Assembly: GCA_905236165.1 (NCBI GenBank)
Contig: CAJOOC010000058.1
Location: 1 to 38,609, forward strand
DNA length: 38,609 nt
Direction of reading: 5' to 3'
From: an uncultured Prevotella sp.
GTDB lineage: Bacteria; Bacteroidota; Bacteroidia; Bacteroidales; Bacteroidaceae
Shown: positions 23,603 through 35,500 of the stretch, piece by piece
How positions within the stretch are numbered: the first letter of the stretch is position 1
Layout: each line of letters opens with the position of its first letter
Notes under the pieces: generated by a model
What the model was told of the DNA's origin: nothing
Databases searched by the model: none
The model's input: only the letters and a program-made list of their open reading frames with translations
Position numbers and translations under genes: made by a program

Positions 23603-26050
23603 TTACTTCATCTCTGCTCCGGCAGCGTTGAACTTCTTGCCGCCCTTCACGATAACGATGTTGCCGTTCTCGAAGTACTTGCCGTCCTTCTGAACCTTGG
23701 CAGCGCTTGCATTGTCAATGCCTACGACGTTACCCTTACCGTTCTCCTCTGTGCCATCGTTGAAGTGGATGGTAACAGACTTGGCGATACCTACCTTCTC
23801 GATGTTAGGCAGCTCATACCACTCTTCCTTTGTACCATCATAGTAGATGTCGGTGAGGTTAGCACACTCAGAGAATGACTTGAAGCCGAGGTACTCGATA
23901 GAGCCAGGAAGGCTAACAGTTGTCAGTCCGTTGCAGCCGAAGAATGCAGCGTCGCCAATCTTCTTCAGGCCCTCGTTGAGGTTAATCTCAGTGAGGTTGA
24001 TACAGAACATGAATGCGCGTGCGCCAATCTCCTCGATGGTAGCAGGGTTAGTAAGGCTGACAACGGTCATATTGTTGACGTATGCCTCCTCGCCAATCAT
24101 CTTAACGGCGTATGTAAGACCCTTATAAACCACGCTGTCCGGGAGGTTAACGGCGGTCTCCTCGTCAGCCCTTACCAGCTGATAGCGAACCTTTACCTGT
24201 GGCTCGTCAGCGTCGAGAGCCTTATAGTTAACGCTGTCAACAGTGAAGGCCTCCAGAGGCACTACTGTCTTCACCTCATACTCCTGAGAAGCAGAACCCT
24301 CAGCGTTGGTGATAGTAACCTTAAAGAACTTAGAACCGAGTTCTACTGCTGTCTCCTCATAAGAAGCGTCGGAAGCGCCTGCGATGTCTGTCCATGCGCC
24401 GTTAGCACTGGTCTTGCTTGCCCACTGATAAGTGAAGCCGTAGCCCTGAGCGTTAGAGGTAAGCTTGAAGGTCTTGCCGCTCTCCACCTTTGGTGCAGCA
24501 GCGTCAGAGTTAGAGGTCATCTCGACAGAGAGGTTCTTTGGAGCTGTAGCAGTAACAGTAACCTTGATGCTCTTTGATGGGCCGTCAACAGATGTAGCGG
24601 TGATGGTAGCCTCACCAGCCTTCACGCCTGTGATGACACCGCCATTAACGGTTGCCACTGCCTCGTCAGAAGACTTCCACTCAATGGTATTGTCTGTTGC
24701 GTTAGTTGGAGTAAACTTCACGCCAACACTTGCAGCGTTGAACTCTTCAACAGAAACCTCTTCAGTGCTCAGCTCAATGTCCTTAACAGGAATGTAAGGA
24801 GTAACTTTAATCTCATAGAGACGGAAGCCCTTGCTACAAGCCATTGCAAGATTTACATCACCAGGAGTACTTACTGTTACAACGTCAGTGTTTTCCCTGT
24901 TTGTGGTAGTCTTAGCAACACCCTCTACAATCTGGTTTGAAGTAATCGTACATTCTGTACTGCCTGCACCGCAATAGCGAATAGTAATCTTGTCACCCTT
25001 GTTACAGTCAGGAACCGTTACCGTAACAGTACCGCTGAGCTGTACGCACTTTGTCTTGTCATCATTACCACCGAGATAGAGTTTCTTAGAAGCGCACGTG
25101 AAATAGACTCCTGCCAGTCCATTCAGCGGACCGTCATTGCCACAGAGCTCCTCTTTATTGAGGGCTGCCTGGTTCTGGTAGCGATTGCTACTATCCTTTG
25201 AGCCCCATATTGCTGTTGCTGCTGCCTGATCATTAGCCCACTTTGAGGCCTGTGTGAAGTTCCAGGCGCGAGCTGTGGTGATTGGCTGCCAAGGCTGGGC
25301 AGTTACAGCGATAACGTTAGAAGCAGTGCTGCCAATGTCGTTAGTTGCTACGCAATAGTAGTAAGCAGTAAACTGACCATTAATAGAAAGATTTATACTT
25401 TTTTCAGTTGCGCCGTCAATCTTATACGCACCAGTCTTGTTGGCATCCTGACATCCATACCACTGATAGGATGTAGCACCGTCAGCATTGATAGAGAGGG
25501 TAAAGATTTGATCAACAGCAACGGTCTTAGTATCAGGAAGGTCTGTTATGATAGCGGGTGCTGTAGCAACAGAACCGGTATATTCCACGGTGACAGCAAA
25601 CAAGCCGCTCTCGCCGCCGCCCCTTGTAACAGAATGTGCACCAGCAGCAACACCGGTAATAGTGTACACACGACCGCCTCCGATAGCCTCTGCATCAGCA
25701 AGGGCGAGTTCCGTACCGTCAAATTTGATGGTCTTTTCACTCCATGTTGACTGTACGATGGTAACCGTTGACTCGGCTGTAGTGGTCCACTCCACCTTTG
25801 TATCACTCTCCATCTTGAGGCCACTGGTGTAAGAAACGCCATCGTAAGTACAGTCTTTGAACTTGGTGTTGAAATTGTGCTTGCCTGCGTTGTAGCTGAA
25901 GAACGTAAGTTGCGAAGACGTCGTTCCATTCACTAACTCTACATTGGCACCATTGAAGCGAATCTTATAGATATTCGCCGCATCAGCCATGCTCGTCCCA
26001 AGGATACACATCAGCATCAGGGAAAGCAGATAAGTAAATCTTTTCTTCAT
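23603..26050 (-). CDS. Secreted BspA-like protein with Ig-like, Big_2 and LRR_5 domains
   Basis: The 815-residue surface protein begins at MKKRFTYLL (signal peptide ending near SMADAA). The in-frame ORF extends upstream of the promoter, so that extension is excluded. Domains in order: a beta-sandwich (about 25-158); an Ig-like domain (about 163-252, TSYQWYG); a second carbohydrate-binding-like beta domain (about 253-420); a Big_2 bacterial Ig domain (about 422-505, SSDEAVATVNGGVITGVKAG); another Ig-like domain (about 508-597); BspA-type LRR_5 repeats (about 597-770, EIGARAFMFCINLTEINLNE, KIGDAAFFGCNGLTTVSLPG). The last 42 residues (GIDNASA, NGNIVIVKGGKKFNAAGAEMK in two parts) match the end of the neighbouring giant protein. 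Probably an adhesin or glycan binder; no catalytic domain seen. Confidence 0.88.
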   Translation of the reverse strand: MKKRFTYLLSLMLMCILGTSMADAANIYKIRFNGANVELVNGTTSSQLTFFSYNAGKHNFNTKFKDCTYDGVSYTSGLKMESDTKVEWTTTAESTVTIVQSTWSEKTIKFDGTELALADAEAIGGGRVYTITGVAAGAHSVTRGGGESGLFAVTVEYTGSVATAPAIITDLPDTKTVAVDQIFTLSINADGATSYQWYGCQDANKTGAYKIDGATEKSINLSINGQFTAYYYCVATNDIGSTASNVIAVTAQPWQPITTARAWNFTQASKWANDQAAATAIWGSKDSSNRYQNQAALNKEELCGNDGPLNGLAGVYFTCASKKLYLGGNDDKTKCVQLSGTVTVTVPDCNKGDKITIRYCGAGSTECTITSNQIVEGVAKTTTNRENTDVVTVSTPGDVNLAMACSKGFRLYEIKVTPYIPVKDIELSTEEVSVEEFNAASVGVKFTPTNATDNTIEWKSSDEAVATVNGGVITGVKAGEATITATSVDGPSKSIKVTVTATAPKNLSVEMTSNSDAAAPKVESGKTFKLTSNAQGYGFTYQWASKTSANGAWTDIAGASDASYEETAVELGSKFFKVTITNAEGSASQEYEVKTVVPLEAFTVDSVNYKALDADEPQVKVRYQLVRADEETAVNLPDSVVYKGLTYAVKMIGEEAYVNNMTVVSLTNPATIEEIGARAFMFCINLTEINLNEGLKKIGDAAFFGCNGLTTVSLPGSIEYLGFKSFSECANLTDIYYDGTKEEWYELPNIEKVGIAKSVTIHFNDGTEENGKGNVVGIDNASAAKVQKDGKYFENGNIVIVKGGKKFNAAGAEMK

Positions 26051-26136
26051 ACTTGCTTGATTGTTTATGGTTAATAATTTATGATTAGTATGCTGTGCTC
26101 TCAGCGTTCTTTTAGGGCACATATTGTCATTTGTGG

Positions 26137-26167
26137 CAAAGTTACGAACTTTTTCTGAAACAACCAA
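26137..26167 (-). promoter_or_regulatory. BspA/Big_2 gene promoter
   Basis: Minus strand: TTG (26165-26167), 20-nt spacer, TAACTTTG (26137-26144), about 87 nt before the ATG at 26050. The upstream part (AAATGTTTGGTTGTTT) is repeated exactly in the promoter before the RAYT gene (37657-37687). Confidence 0.7.
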
Positions 26168-26228
26168 ACATTTCAGAGAAAAAAAAACGCAACGGACTGA
26201 AAATAGAGTCAGTTAAGGCTTCCGGCAT

Positions 26229-26324
26229 TGCGGGCGAGATGCCCACGTCCCTGCCATTCGTGTAATTCGCGTAATTCGTGGTCTGAGGATAACTTGTTGT
26301 CGCGGGCGGGACGCCCACGTCCCT
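26229..26324. repeat. Two RAYT-type REP copies in the gap between the two surface-protein genes
   Basis: Copies at 26229-26252 and 26300-26324 read GCGGGCGAGAYGCCCAC or GCGGGCGGGACGCCCAC followed by GTCCCT, the same hairpin as near the transposase 10 kb away. They start exactly 71 bp apart, and the intervening sequence holds a GTGTAATTCGCGTAATTCGTG stretch related to the 8609-8689 palindrome. The gap 26168-26455 has no gene. Confidence 0.85.
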
Positions 26325-26455
26325 GGCCTCATCAAGCTTTGACCGTACCAAAATGGGGTACAACAAATTGGACACCCAAGGTGCGAAACTTGAATTATAA
26401 TAATTATAGTAATTTCTGTCCAAATCCCGCCATCAGACATTTCTGTTTTGAAGCC

Positions 26456-26489
26456 AAAAAAAGAGGAGCACCCTCAGTGGATGCTCCTC
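26456..26489 (-). terminator. Terminator of the giant surface-protein gene
   Basis: On the minus strand GAGGAGCATCC and GGGTGCTCCTC form an 8-10 bp stem followed by TTTTTTT. It starts about 25 nt after the stop codon. Confidence 0.85.
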
Positions 26490-26513
26490 CTATTTTATTG
26501 TATAGGAATGTAA

Positions 26514-29500
26514 TTACTTCTCAGCTGCACCTGAAGCATTGAACTCCTGGTCACCCTTCACGATAACGATCTTACCGTTCTTGATGTACTTACCGTCCTT
26601 AGCGCTCTGGGCCTTAGCGTTGTTCACGCCTGTAGCGCCACCCTTGATGGTAGCAACTGCATCACCCTTGAGGTTGATAGAAGTAGTAGCAACAATTACG
26701 TTACGCTTCGTGTCGTAGATGTTCAGAGTCAGTACGTCAGTGTAAACAGTGTTAACCTCATGTGGGTTATAAGTGATCTTCAGACGATACTTACGTGTGC
26801 CACGCTTTGGAGTGAGCTGATAGCTAATAGATGGATCAACGATGAACCAGTCAGTATTAGTATAAGCACCGAAGTTCACAGCGTAGTTGTAGTAGTTATC
26901 AACGTCGTTCACGTCAACGTACCAGATCTTGTCACCGTCCTCAGTGAACTCCCATTCGATGTTGCCATCAACAGAGTCAACGATTGGGCCAGCCTCAGTA
27001 GCGGTTGTTGGAGCGCTGAACCAAGGCAGAGTCTGGTTGAGGTTAATCTTGATGGTATCCTGATCCTGCCAGATAATCTGGAGCAGACCGTTGTGCTGAC
27101 CATCGTCCTTAGTGCCCTGTGTGAGCTTGTCGGTCTTAACAACAATCAGGAACTGATTCTTGCTTGTACCGCTAACCTCAGTAGTAGCAGTCTCAACGGT
27201 GAAGTAATCACGGTTGTCAATAGTAATCTGGATGTCGTGGCGGAGGTGCTCCTCTACCAGACCATCAGCACCCATCTTCTCAGTTGTGATAGAGATTACG
27301 CCGTCCTCGTTAACCACCTTCGTGTTAGCATTTACGCCGTCGAAGTTAGCAATAGCGATTGGGAATGTGTAAGTCTCACCATCAGCTGGGTAGAAGTAAG
27401 CCATTGTGCCGTCGGCCATTGGCTCAACAGAGATAGTATTGTCCTGTGTATCCTTAACAGTTGTAGGATCGAATGTGATCTCACTCTTAGCAGCATTAAC
27501 TGTCATAGTGATATCATCCAGGTCGCGTACGCCGTCAGAGATAACAACCTTAACAACGTCAGCACCGAGATCTACTGGGTAGTAAGAAACGGTGAACTTA
27601 GTCTTGTCGAGGTCATTGTCCTTAGCGTAGCATGTGAACTCTGGCTTAGCGAATGTTGTCTTAACCTCGCTTGAACCGAGCACGAGACCTGTAGCAGAGT
27701 AGAACTTAGCTACGAGCTTAGACTTCTCGTAGTTGTAAGCATAACCACGACCGAAGAGATCGAAGGTGATGCTGTCCTTACGATGCAGGTTCAGGCTGTG
27801 AGCCTGGAGCAGTTCATTCTCCTTGAGAGAGAGCATTGGGTTAGAACCGTAGAGGTTCTGCTGCAGTGTCTCCTTACCGTTGTCCTGATAGTTCAGGTTA
27901 CCAACCTTCACGTCGAGAACAGCGCGATACTCGCGGTAGTCGGCAGGATAGTTAGCACCTGGGATGAACTTAACAGTCAGAGTAGCGGTAGAGTCAGCGC
28001 CAACAGTAGCGTCAACATTAGAGATCTGGAAGAAGCCAGAGTCGTCCTTTGTCCAACCGCCGTTGGTCTGAGCCATGATGATAGCGTCGATAGCATCGCC
28101 AGGTGCACCGGTGATGGTGTATACGCGCTCCTTGTCAGCAGCGAGTACGCCGTAGATGCTGTCGCCCTTAATCATGTTAACCTTGTTCAGGCTGTTCTCA
28201 ACCTTCTCCATAGCCTTCTCGATAGCCTCAGTCATATCCTCCCACTGGTTACCGTCGCTCTCTACGGCCTTTCTCAGCTCATTCAGAGCCTCTGTGTCGT
28301 AGTGGCGGAGGTCCTCAGCATTGTTGAACCAGTCAGCAGCACGCTGTGCAGCCTGGTGGAAGAGGAACTGATTCTTATCGATGAACTGTACGCGGTGCCA
28401 GCGACCGTTGAGGATAGCTGTACCGTTCTCATAGTTGAAGACAGTGCCCTCAGTGTCATAACCCTTGTCGCCGTCGAGCTTGAGGTCAGAGTTGATGAAG
28501 TAAGTACCGTCCTCGTTTGGCTTAGAGATGTAGGTCCTGATATCCTGAACCTTGAACTCGTCAGTGTTATCATCCTTATAGATACCGAGGAGAGTAGGAA
28601 TGCGATATACGCCACCCTCGTTGGTCTCACTCCACTTGAATGTGTAGTAGCGGCCATAGTAGTTACCGTCAGCATCCTTATCGAGGATATCGAGATCGTT
28701 GGTGTTCCATACGTTCGTCCAAGTGAATGGGCCGAATGTGTGGTTAGCATTTACGAAGCCGTCACCTGTAGAGTAGATAGCACCAGCCTTGATGATGATG
28801 TCATTGTAGTGCTCCTCGTAGCTCCAACCATACTTTTTGAAGTTGTTGAAGTCAGAAACGCCTACGCTTGAGAGGTTCACGATGTTTGCAGCATAGTCAC
28901 CCTCTACAGAGAATGGAGTCCAGCTGAATGTACGTGTACCCTCTGCGCCCTGGATGTCAGTGATGAAGAGGTCTACAGAATTGTTAGCAACGTTAGCGTC
29001 AGCACTTGTGAACTTGCCAGCAAGCTTGATGTACTGAGCCTGACCTGGGTTAGGATCGTTAGACTTCCAAGGCTTAACAACCATCTTGCCACCCAGAGCC
29101 TGGTGTGTCCAGCGGTCGTTGTTCATCGCAGCCTTCAGTGCGTTGTAAGCAGCGTCCATGTCGTTGCAGATAGCAGTCAGCTTAACATCGTCCTGAGTGA
29201 ACGCCTTAGCAACAGCTGTCTCACCGGCAGTGATAGCATTCTGGAGCTTAGTGGTAGGCTCCTCAGAGAGCTTAGCCTCATCGAGAGCGGTCTGCAGCTG
29301 CTCCTTAGCAGCGGTGTAAGCCTCTGCCTTGCTTGTAGCTTCAGCAAGAGCTTCACCGGCAGCCTTAACAGCGGTGTAAGTCAAGGAAGCAGAGTTCTCC
29401 TGAGCATTCAGTGCGTTCTGATACTCGGTTGGGATCAGCTCCTTGTAAGGAGAGGCCTTAGCGAGCATATCAGGCAGCATCTCACCGTTGTTGTACTCGT

Positions 29501-32500
29501 TAGCCTGCTTGAGACCAGAAACGAGCTCGTCAATCATGTTAGATACATCAGCAGTTGTAACAGTGGTGTAAACAGATGTAGAGAGCTTCTCAAGGAGAGC
29601 CTCAGCCTTAGTGATGTAAAGCTGCATAATCTCCTTAGCGTCTGGATCAGTCAGAGTCGAAGCCTCCTCTTCCTTGGTGTTGATAGCGTTGTTCAGACGA
29701 GCGATGTCGTCAGTCCAGCGAGCTGTCCTCATGGCAAGGTCGAGAGCGGTGATACCGTTAGTCAGTTCAGATGGGTTAGCGCTGTTGGTGTCATAGAGAG
29801 CCTTAGCTGTATCGATAGCGGTCTGCAGGTTGTCCTGAGACTTCTTATCGGTCAGGTCGGCCTTCAGGTCAGCAGCGTCGTCCATCTTGGCCTGCAGCTT
29901 GGTGCGTACAGTAGTAGCCTCAGCGATAGCGTCGCCGTTAGTAGCAACGAACTTACCGAAGTCACCGTATGCTGTAGCGATAGCGTCAGAAATCTTGTCC
30001 TGAATCTCGTAGTTGTTGAATACAGCTGGGTTAGCTGCGTCAGCCTGATACTGAGCATAAACCTGGTTAGCGTGGTCGATAACCTGCTTGATAGCCTCCT
30101 GATAGAGAGTTACCACGTCTTCGTTATCGAGATAGTTCTGGCAGCTGTCGGCAACGGCCTTCAGTGCAGCAAGGTTATAGTCAATATGAGCCTTGTTCAG
30201 TTCGTCAACAACCTGAGGCACTGTCTCTGTATTAACCTTGTTGAATGACTCTGCATCCTCGAAGTGAGGTGTGTAAGGATCATCAGGAGAGATCTGGCTT
30301 GCGTTCCACTTCTCACCCTTAGCGAGACGCTTCTCAGCAAGTTCGATAGCGGCCTGGATGTCTTCCTGAGCCTTCTCTACGCCCTCGAAGCTGTTGTAAG
30401 GAGTGATACCGTCCTGGAACTTCTTAGCCTCGGCGATAGCCTTTCTCAGTTCATCAAGGTCAAGGATGAATGCAGTGCAGTATGCGCGCTTCAGTTTAGC
30501 GATCTCAGCGTTCAGCTTGCTGATGTTTGTATCAGTGTTAGCCTGAGCAGAGGTCATAGCCTGAGCAGCACCAATCTCGCTCTGCAGGTCTGTAGAAGTA
30601 GGATTGTTAACATTTACAACAAGAGCTGCTGCACGTGCTGCAACAATAACCTTCTCCAGAGAATCCTTCAGGGTACGGATAGAGTCCTGATAGAGACCTA
30701 CGTTCTCAATCATAGCCTCAACGAGCTTACGACCGGCAACGGTGAGGTCACGTGTGTCCTTGAACTCGTTGTACTTCTTATCAACAGCGTTCTGCCAAAC
30801 GGTCTTAGCGTCGGTGATAGCGGTGCCGAGTGCGTCGTACCACTTCATCTCAGCGTCGTCCTTAATCTTGGCCTGTGAGTTCACAACGAACTTGATAATA
30901 GTGTTGAGAGCAGCACGATGCGTGTCGATGTCGTTGGTCTCCTCGTCGTTCTTGGCGATGATGAGAGTCAGGTTCTCAGCAGCATTCTCTACAGCGTTGA
31001 TGTCATAGAGTGTTACGCTTGTCAGAGGGCTGTACTGTGTGTAAGCAGCGTCAGCAGCGTCGTAGCGCTTCTGCACGTTCTTTGCCATTGACTTCAGCAC
31101 ATTAGCATTGTCAGCAGCAGGGATGTATTTAGCCTCAGCCTTGGTCTTAGCCTGGTAGAGGTCGTTCAGGGCATTAACCATAGCGGTGAAGCGCTGGATC
31201 TGCTTAACATCGTTCTGGATGCCAGCGTTCCACTGAGTCTGGTTGTACTGGTACTGGTTAACGAACTTGTCGTTAGTGCCTTCCCAGCCTGCAACGTTAA
31301 CCCACTGGTCCTTAGCAAGTGTCTCCTTGTCGGTGAATGCCTTAACGGCGTCAGCGTAAGCGCCGGCAGCGAAGTCAGCATCCTTCAGGGAAGCACCGAG
31401 AGCAACGAGCTCTGCAAGAGCGTTGTCATAGTCAGTCCAGTCAAGAGTATACTTGGTCTCACCGGTAGAAGCATCGCGAGCAGCAGGATCCTTCTCTTCG
31501 CCTAAGCGCAGAGGAGTAGCGTAAGCCCAATCCTCGCCTGTAGGAACGATATTGTTGATACCTGCGATGTACTCAGACATGTTGTCGCGAACAACCTTGT
31601 TCAGGTCGCGGATAGCATCGGTCAGAGTCTTAGCGTACTTGATGACATAGTTACCGTCAGCGTCGCCGTCGAAGTCATCGTCCTGTGCCTGTTTGAGCAG
31701 CTTCTCAGCCTCCACGGCAGCAGCCATGATGTTGTCGTAGTAGGTCTTAGGATCTACGTTCTCAACCTTCTCGGCAGCAGCCTTTGCATCAGCGATAGCG
31801 CTGTTGAGCAGAGGCTGAACGGTCTTAACGCTCTTTGTCTCCTCGGCAACAGCCTGCTTGGCAGCGTCAATGTTGGCGTAAGCCTCGTTGAGGGCAGCGA
31901 TAGAAGCTGGTGTAGCGTCTGGAGTAGCCTTGTTGGCGTCGATGAGAGCCTTGGCAGCGTCAAGGGCCTTCTGCAGGCCGTTTTTCTTCAGGTAAGCAGC
32001 CTGAAGCATCTCCTTTGTCTGGATGAATGCAGCCTGCTCTGTGTAGAGGTCATACAGTTTGTCGAGGGCAAGGAGATACTCGAGAGCGTCTTCCATGTTC
32101 TCTACATCCTGGTTGATGCCTGCCTGCCATGTGGTCTGGTTGTACTGGTACTGGTTAACCTTGTCGTTGTTAGTACCGGTCCATGCAGATACATTCTCCC
32201 ACTGGTCCTTTGCAGTTGTCTCCCTGTCGGCATAGATAGTAGCTACATCAGACATGATAGTCTGGATGTCAGTGTCGTCACTTGTCAGGGCAGCAATCTT
32301 GGCCTGTGACTCCTCGTATGCGGTCCATTCAAGGGTATAAGGATCAGTAGCAGGACGTGGGTCCTGATTGTCACCTACGCGCAGTGGCTCGGCATATACC
32401 CAGTCAACAGCGGTGCCGGCATTGTTGGTGTTGGTGATGTCGGCAACGTAAGCCTGAATCTGACCGGCTACGTAAGCGTTGAGTTCCTTAATGGCGTTGA

Positions 32501-35500
32501 AGATAGTCTGTGCGTCGTCAATCTCGAAGCCAGCCTCGGTATAGTTGTTGGCCTTGGCGTTGGCAAGGAGCTTCACAACGTTAGGAGTATCCTCCAGATA
32601 GTTGGTGATGTTAGTGATATACTGCTCACCACCGTTCACGTCCTCAACCTTTGCCTTTGCATCGTTGGCAGCGTTGATGGCGTTCTCCAGCAGCTCGGCT
32701 GCAGAGAGCACGTCCTCCATCTCCTGTGAGTTGGCAACAAGAACAGTCTCAAGAACGTTGAGAGCGTCCTTCAGCTCAGCAGTGCGGATGCCGGTGATGT
32801 CGTCGGTAGAGGTTGGTTCGTCATAACCCTTGGCGTTAGTAGTTACGGTAACGCCAGCGGTGATGTTATCGTCATAGATCTTCTGTGAAGCAGTGATAGT
32901 GGTCTGGAGTATTGGAGCATAGTTGCCCAGTATCTTCTCAGAAGTTAATACTGCTGTTGCATCCTGAATGAGGTCATAAACCTGGTTGCCGGCCTTCACG
33001 AGGTCAACCAGCTGGTTGATGGTGTTGGCGTCCTTGGCAATCTCAAGGTTCCAGCGCTCTACGTTGTAAGACCAGTTGTTAGGATAGCCAGAGCCTGATG
33101 TCCAAGCCTGCTTGCTTGTCCAATCGTCGTTGGCACGTGTCTGCTTTGCAACGTAGCCTGCCTGCAGCTTGTTAACGACAGCGGCGAAGGCAGCGTCGTT
33201 GGTCTCAGCCTGCAGAGCCTTCAGGTTAGCCAGAGCTGTGTTGTAGGCAGTCCAGTCAAGGTCGTATGTGCCTTCCTCGCCGAGGCGGAGAGGAACAGAG
33301 TATGTCCAATCCCAGCTTACCTCTGGCTGATGAGTGTCAGAACCAGCGGTATTGTTGATAACCTCTGTCAGGGCCATGTAGGCAGCCGTAACGTCAGCAG
33401 CATTGTTCAGGGCGCTGTAGTCAGGTGTAGCCCACTTGTCAACGATAGCCTGAGCGTCGTTGATGCCGGCCTGCAGTGTAGGAACGTCGGCGTCGGCAAT
33501 CATCTTCTTGTCTATGATGGCCTGTGCGTCGGCAATGTTAGCCTTCAGCAGGTTGATGGCAGCGTCAACGTCCTCCTTCTCTTCTGCATTGGCGGCGAGG
33601 ACGTCCTTCAGGGCTACGGTAGCATTGATGATGGCGTCCTTGTCGGCCTCCTCAAGAGAGGTGAGAGGATTGTACTTTGCCAGGGCATTGCCGGCAGCTG
33701 TGGCAGCGTCGTCTATCTGTGTAGCATACTGCTTAAGGATATCCTCGTTGTTGAGGTCCCAAGCAGCCTTCTTCAGCTCTGCCAGGCTCTCAAGAGCGTT
33801 GGCAAACACGAGAATGCTCTTCATGGTCTCAACGTCGGCGTCGATGCCGGCCTGCCATGTAGCCTGGTTGAAGCTCCAGTTGCCTGCCTTGTCAAAGTCG
33901 CCGGCACCGGTCCAAGCCTGTACGTTGTTGTACTGCTCAACGGCCTTGCCTTCCTTCGCAGCGTACTGCTGACCGAAGTCATTGGCGGCTGTCTGTGCAT
34001 CCTTGTCGTAAGTCAGTGCGAGGTTCTTCAGCTGGTCGCGCAGAGCATCATATTCAGTCCAGTCAAGTGGGAACTTAGTGTCCTTGTCGGCACTCTGGTT
34101 GCCTGCGCCATATACAGGTACGTCATATACCCAGTAGTCGTCGGTCTGTGTGCCTACGACTGCGGTGGATACGCTGTTGTACTTGTTCTGGGCGGCACTG
34201 AATGCAGCGGCGAGGGCCTTGGCGGCATCGTTGATGTCCTTGGCGCTCTCGAAGTCATTATAGTTAGGAGTGTTGGCCTTGTCGGCAACATCCTGAGCTG
34301 TGCTGATAGCGTCTGTAAGGTCCTTCTTGGCCTCCTTCTCTACATCGCTGGTGCCGGTCATGTTGTCAGCTGCATTCTGGGCAGCGGCAATCATGGTCTC
34401 CAGGTAAGAGTTGGCAGTCTGTGCGTCTGTGCCCTCCTCCTGAATGGCCTTCACGGCAGCGAGGTAAGCCTGGCGTACTGCATCAATATTTAATACTCTC
34501 CAAGTTACATCATCGTCAGTGAGGTAATAATTCGCATCAGCTTCATCCTTATTCAAACAGTATTCAACTTCTGATTTAGCATCGTCCAGTGCGGTCTTGA
34601 GGTCACCCTTGAAGACTACATCGTCTGCAATCTGGTTATTGCTATAATCATGAGCTAACTTATAGATAGCGGCAGCAACAGCGGCAGCATGGCGGATAAC
34701 AGCAGCGTCATCGTTGATGGCGTTGTTCCATACTGTCTGGTTGTAGCTCCACTGTGAAGGCAGAGTGTAGGTGGTGTAGTCAGAAGCGAAAGCGTCTGTA
34801 CCCCACTCGGTCTCTACGGCAGACTTCTTGTCCTGATACTGCTGTACGAGAGCTTCGATAGCATCCGAAAAGCCAGGGGCATCACTGTTTTTGTTGCCAT
34901 CCAGCTCACTGAGGGCATTGTCATACTCGGTCCAGTCCAGCTCCAGCGGTGTCTCGCTTGGGTTGAGGATAGGCAGAGGCTGACCGTAGGTCCATGTGCC
35001 AGCCAGCAGAGCGTTCTGCTGGTCGTGGCCGGCCAGGTTCTGGGCAATGGCAGCCTGAAGCTGTGCTACAGCGAAAGCGATTGAGTTGTAAACCTCATCG
35101 TTGCTCGTAATAGCCTCAATCTTGTCGTAAGCGCGATTCAACATGTCGGCGCTAATGTCATTAAGGGCATCATCAGCCTTCTGAATGGCAAGACGGAGCT
35201 GTGAGTTGTAAGGCTCTGCGAGCGAGTACTCACCAGCGTCCACCTTATCAACAACGAAACCAGCCTGAGTCAGAAGGTTAGAGAGCTTCAGTACTTCATC
35301 GTCGATTTCCTTCTTATACTTCTCGTTCATATCGAGGTAATAAGCAAGTTCCTCAGCATAGTAGTCCACATCATAGGAGTCATAGACTCCATAAGGCGAC
35401 AATGCCTGAACATCAGGATCAGCAAGGACGTCCTTCATGTCATTCAGGGCAGTCTCAATGTCCTCCCAAGCGAAGGTGTTGCCAGTTGAGTTCTTGCCGT

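Noticed and set aside
26760..34493. Long open frames on the plus strand (304-387 codons) opposite the giant gene
   Set aside because: They are antisense shadows. The giant gene rarely uses codons whose complement is a stop, and the shadow proteins are low-complexity Val/Leu/Ser-rich with no family, signal peptide or promoter.
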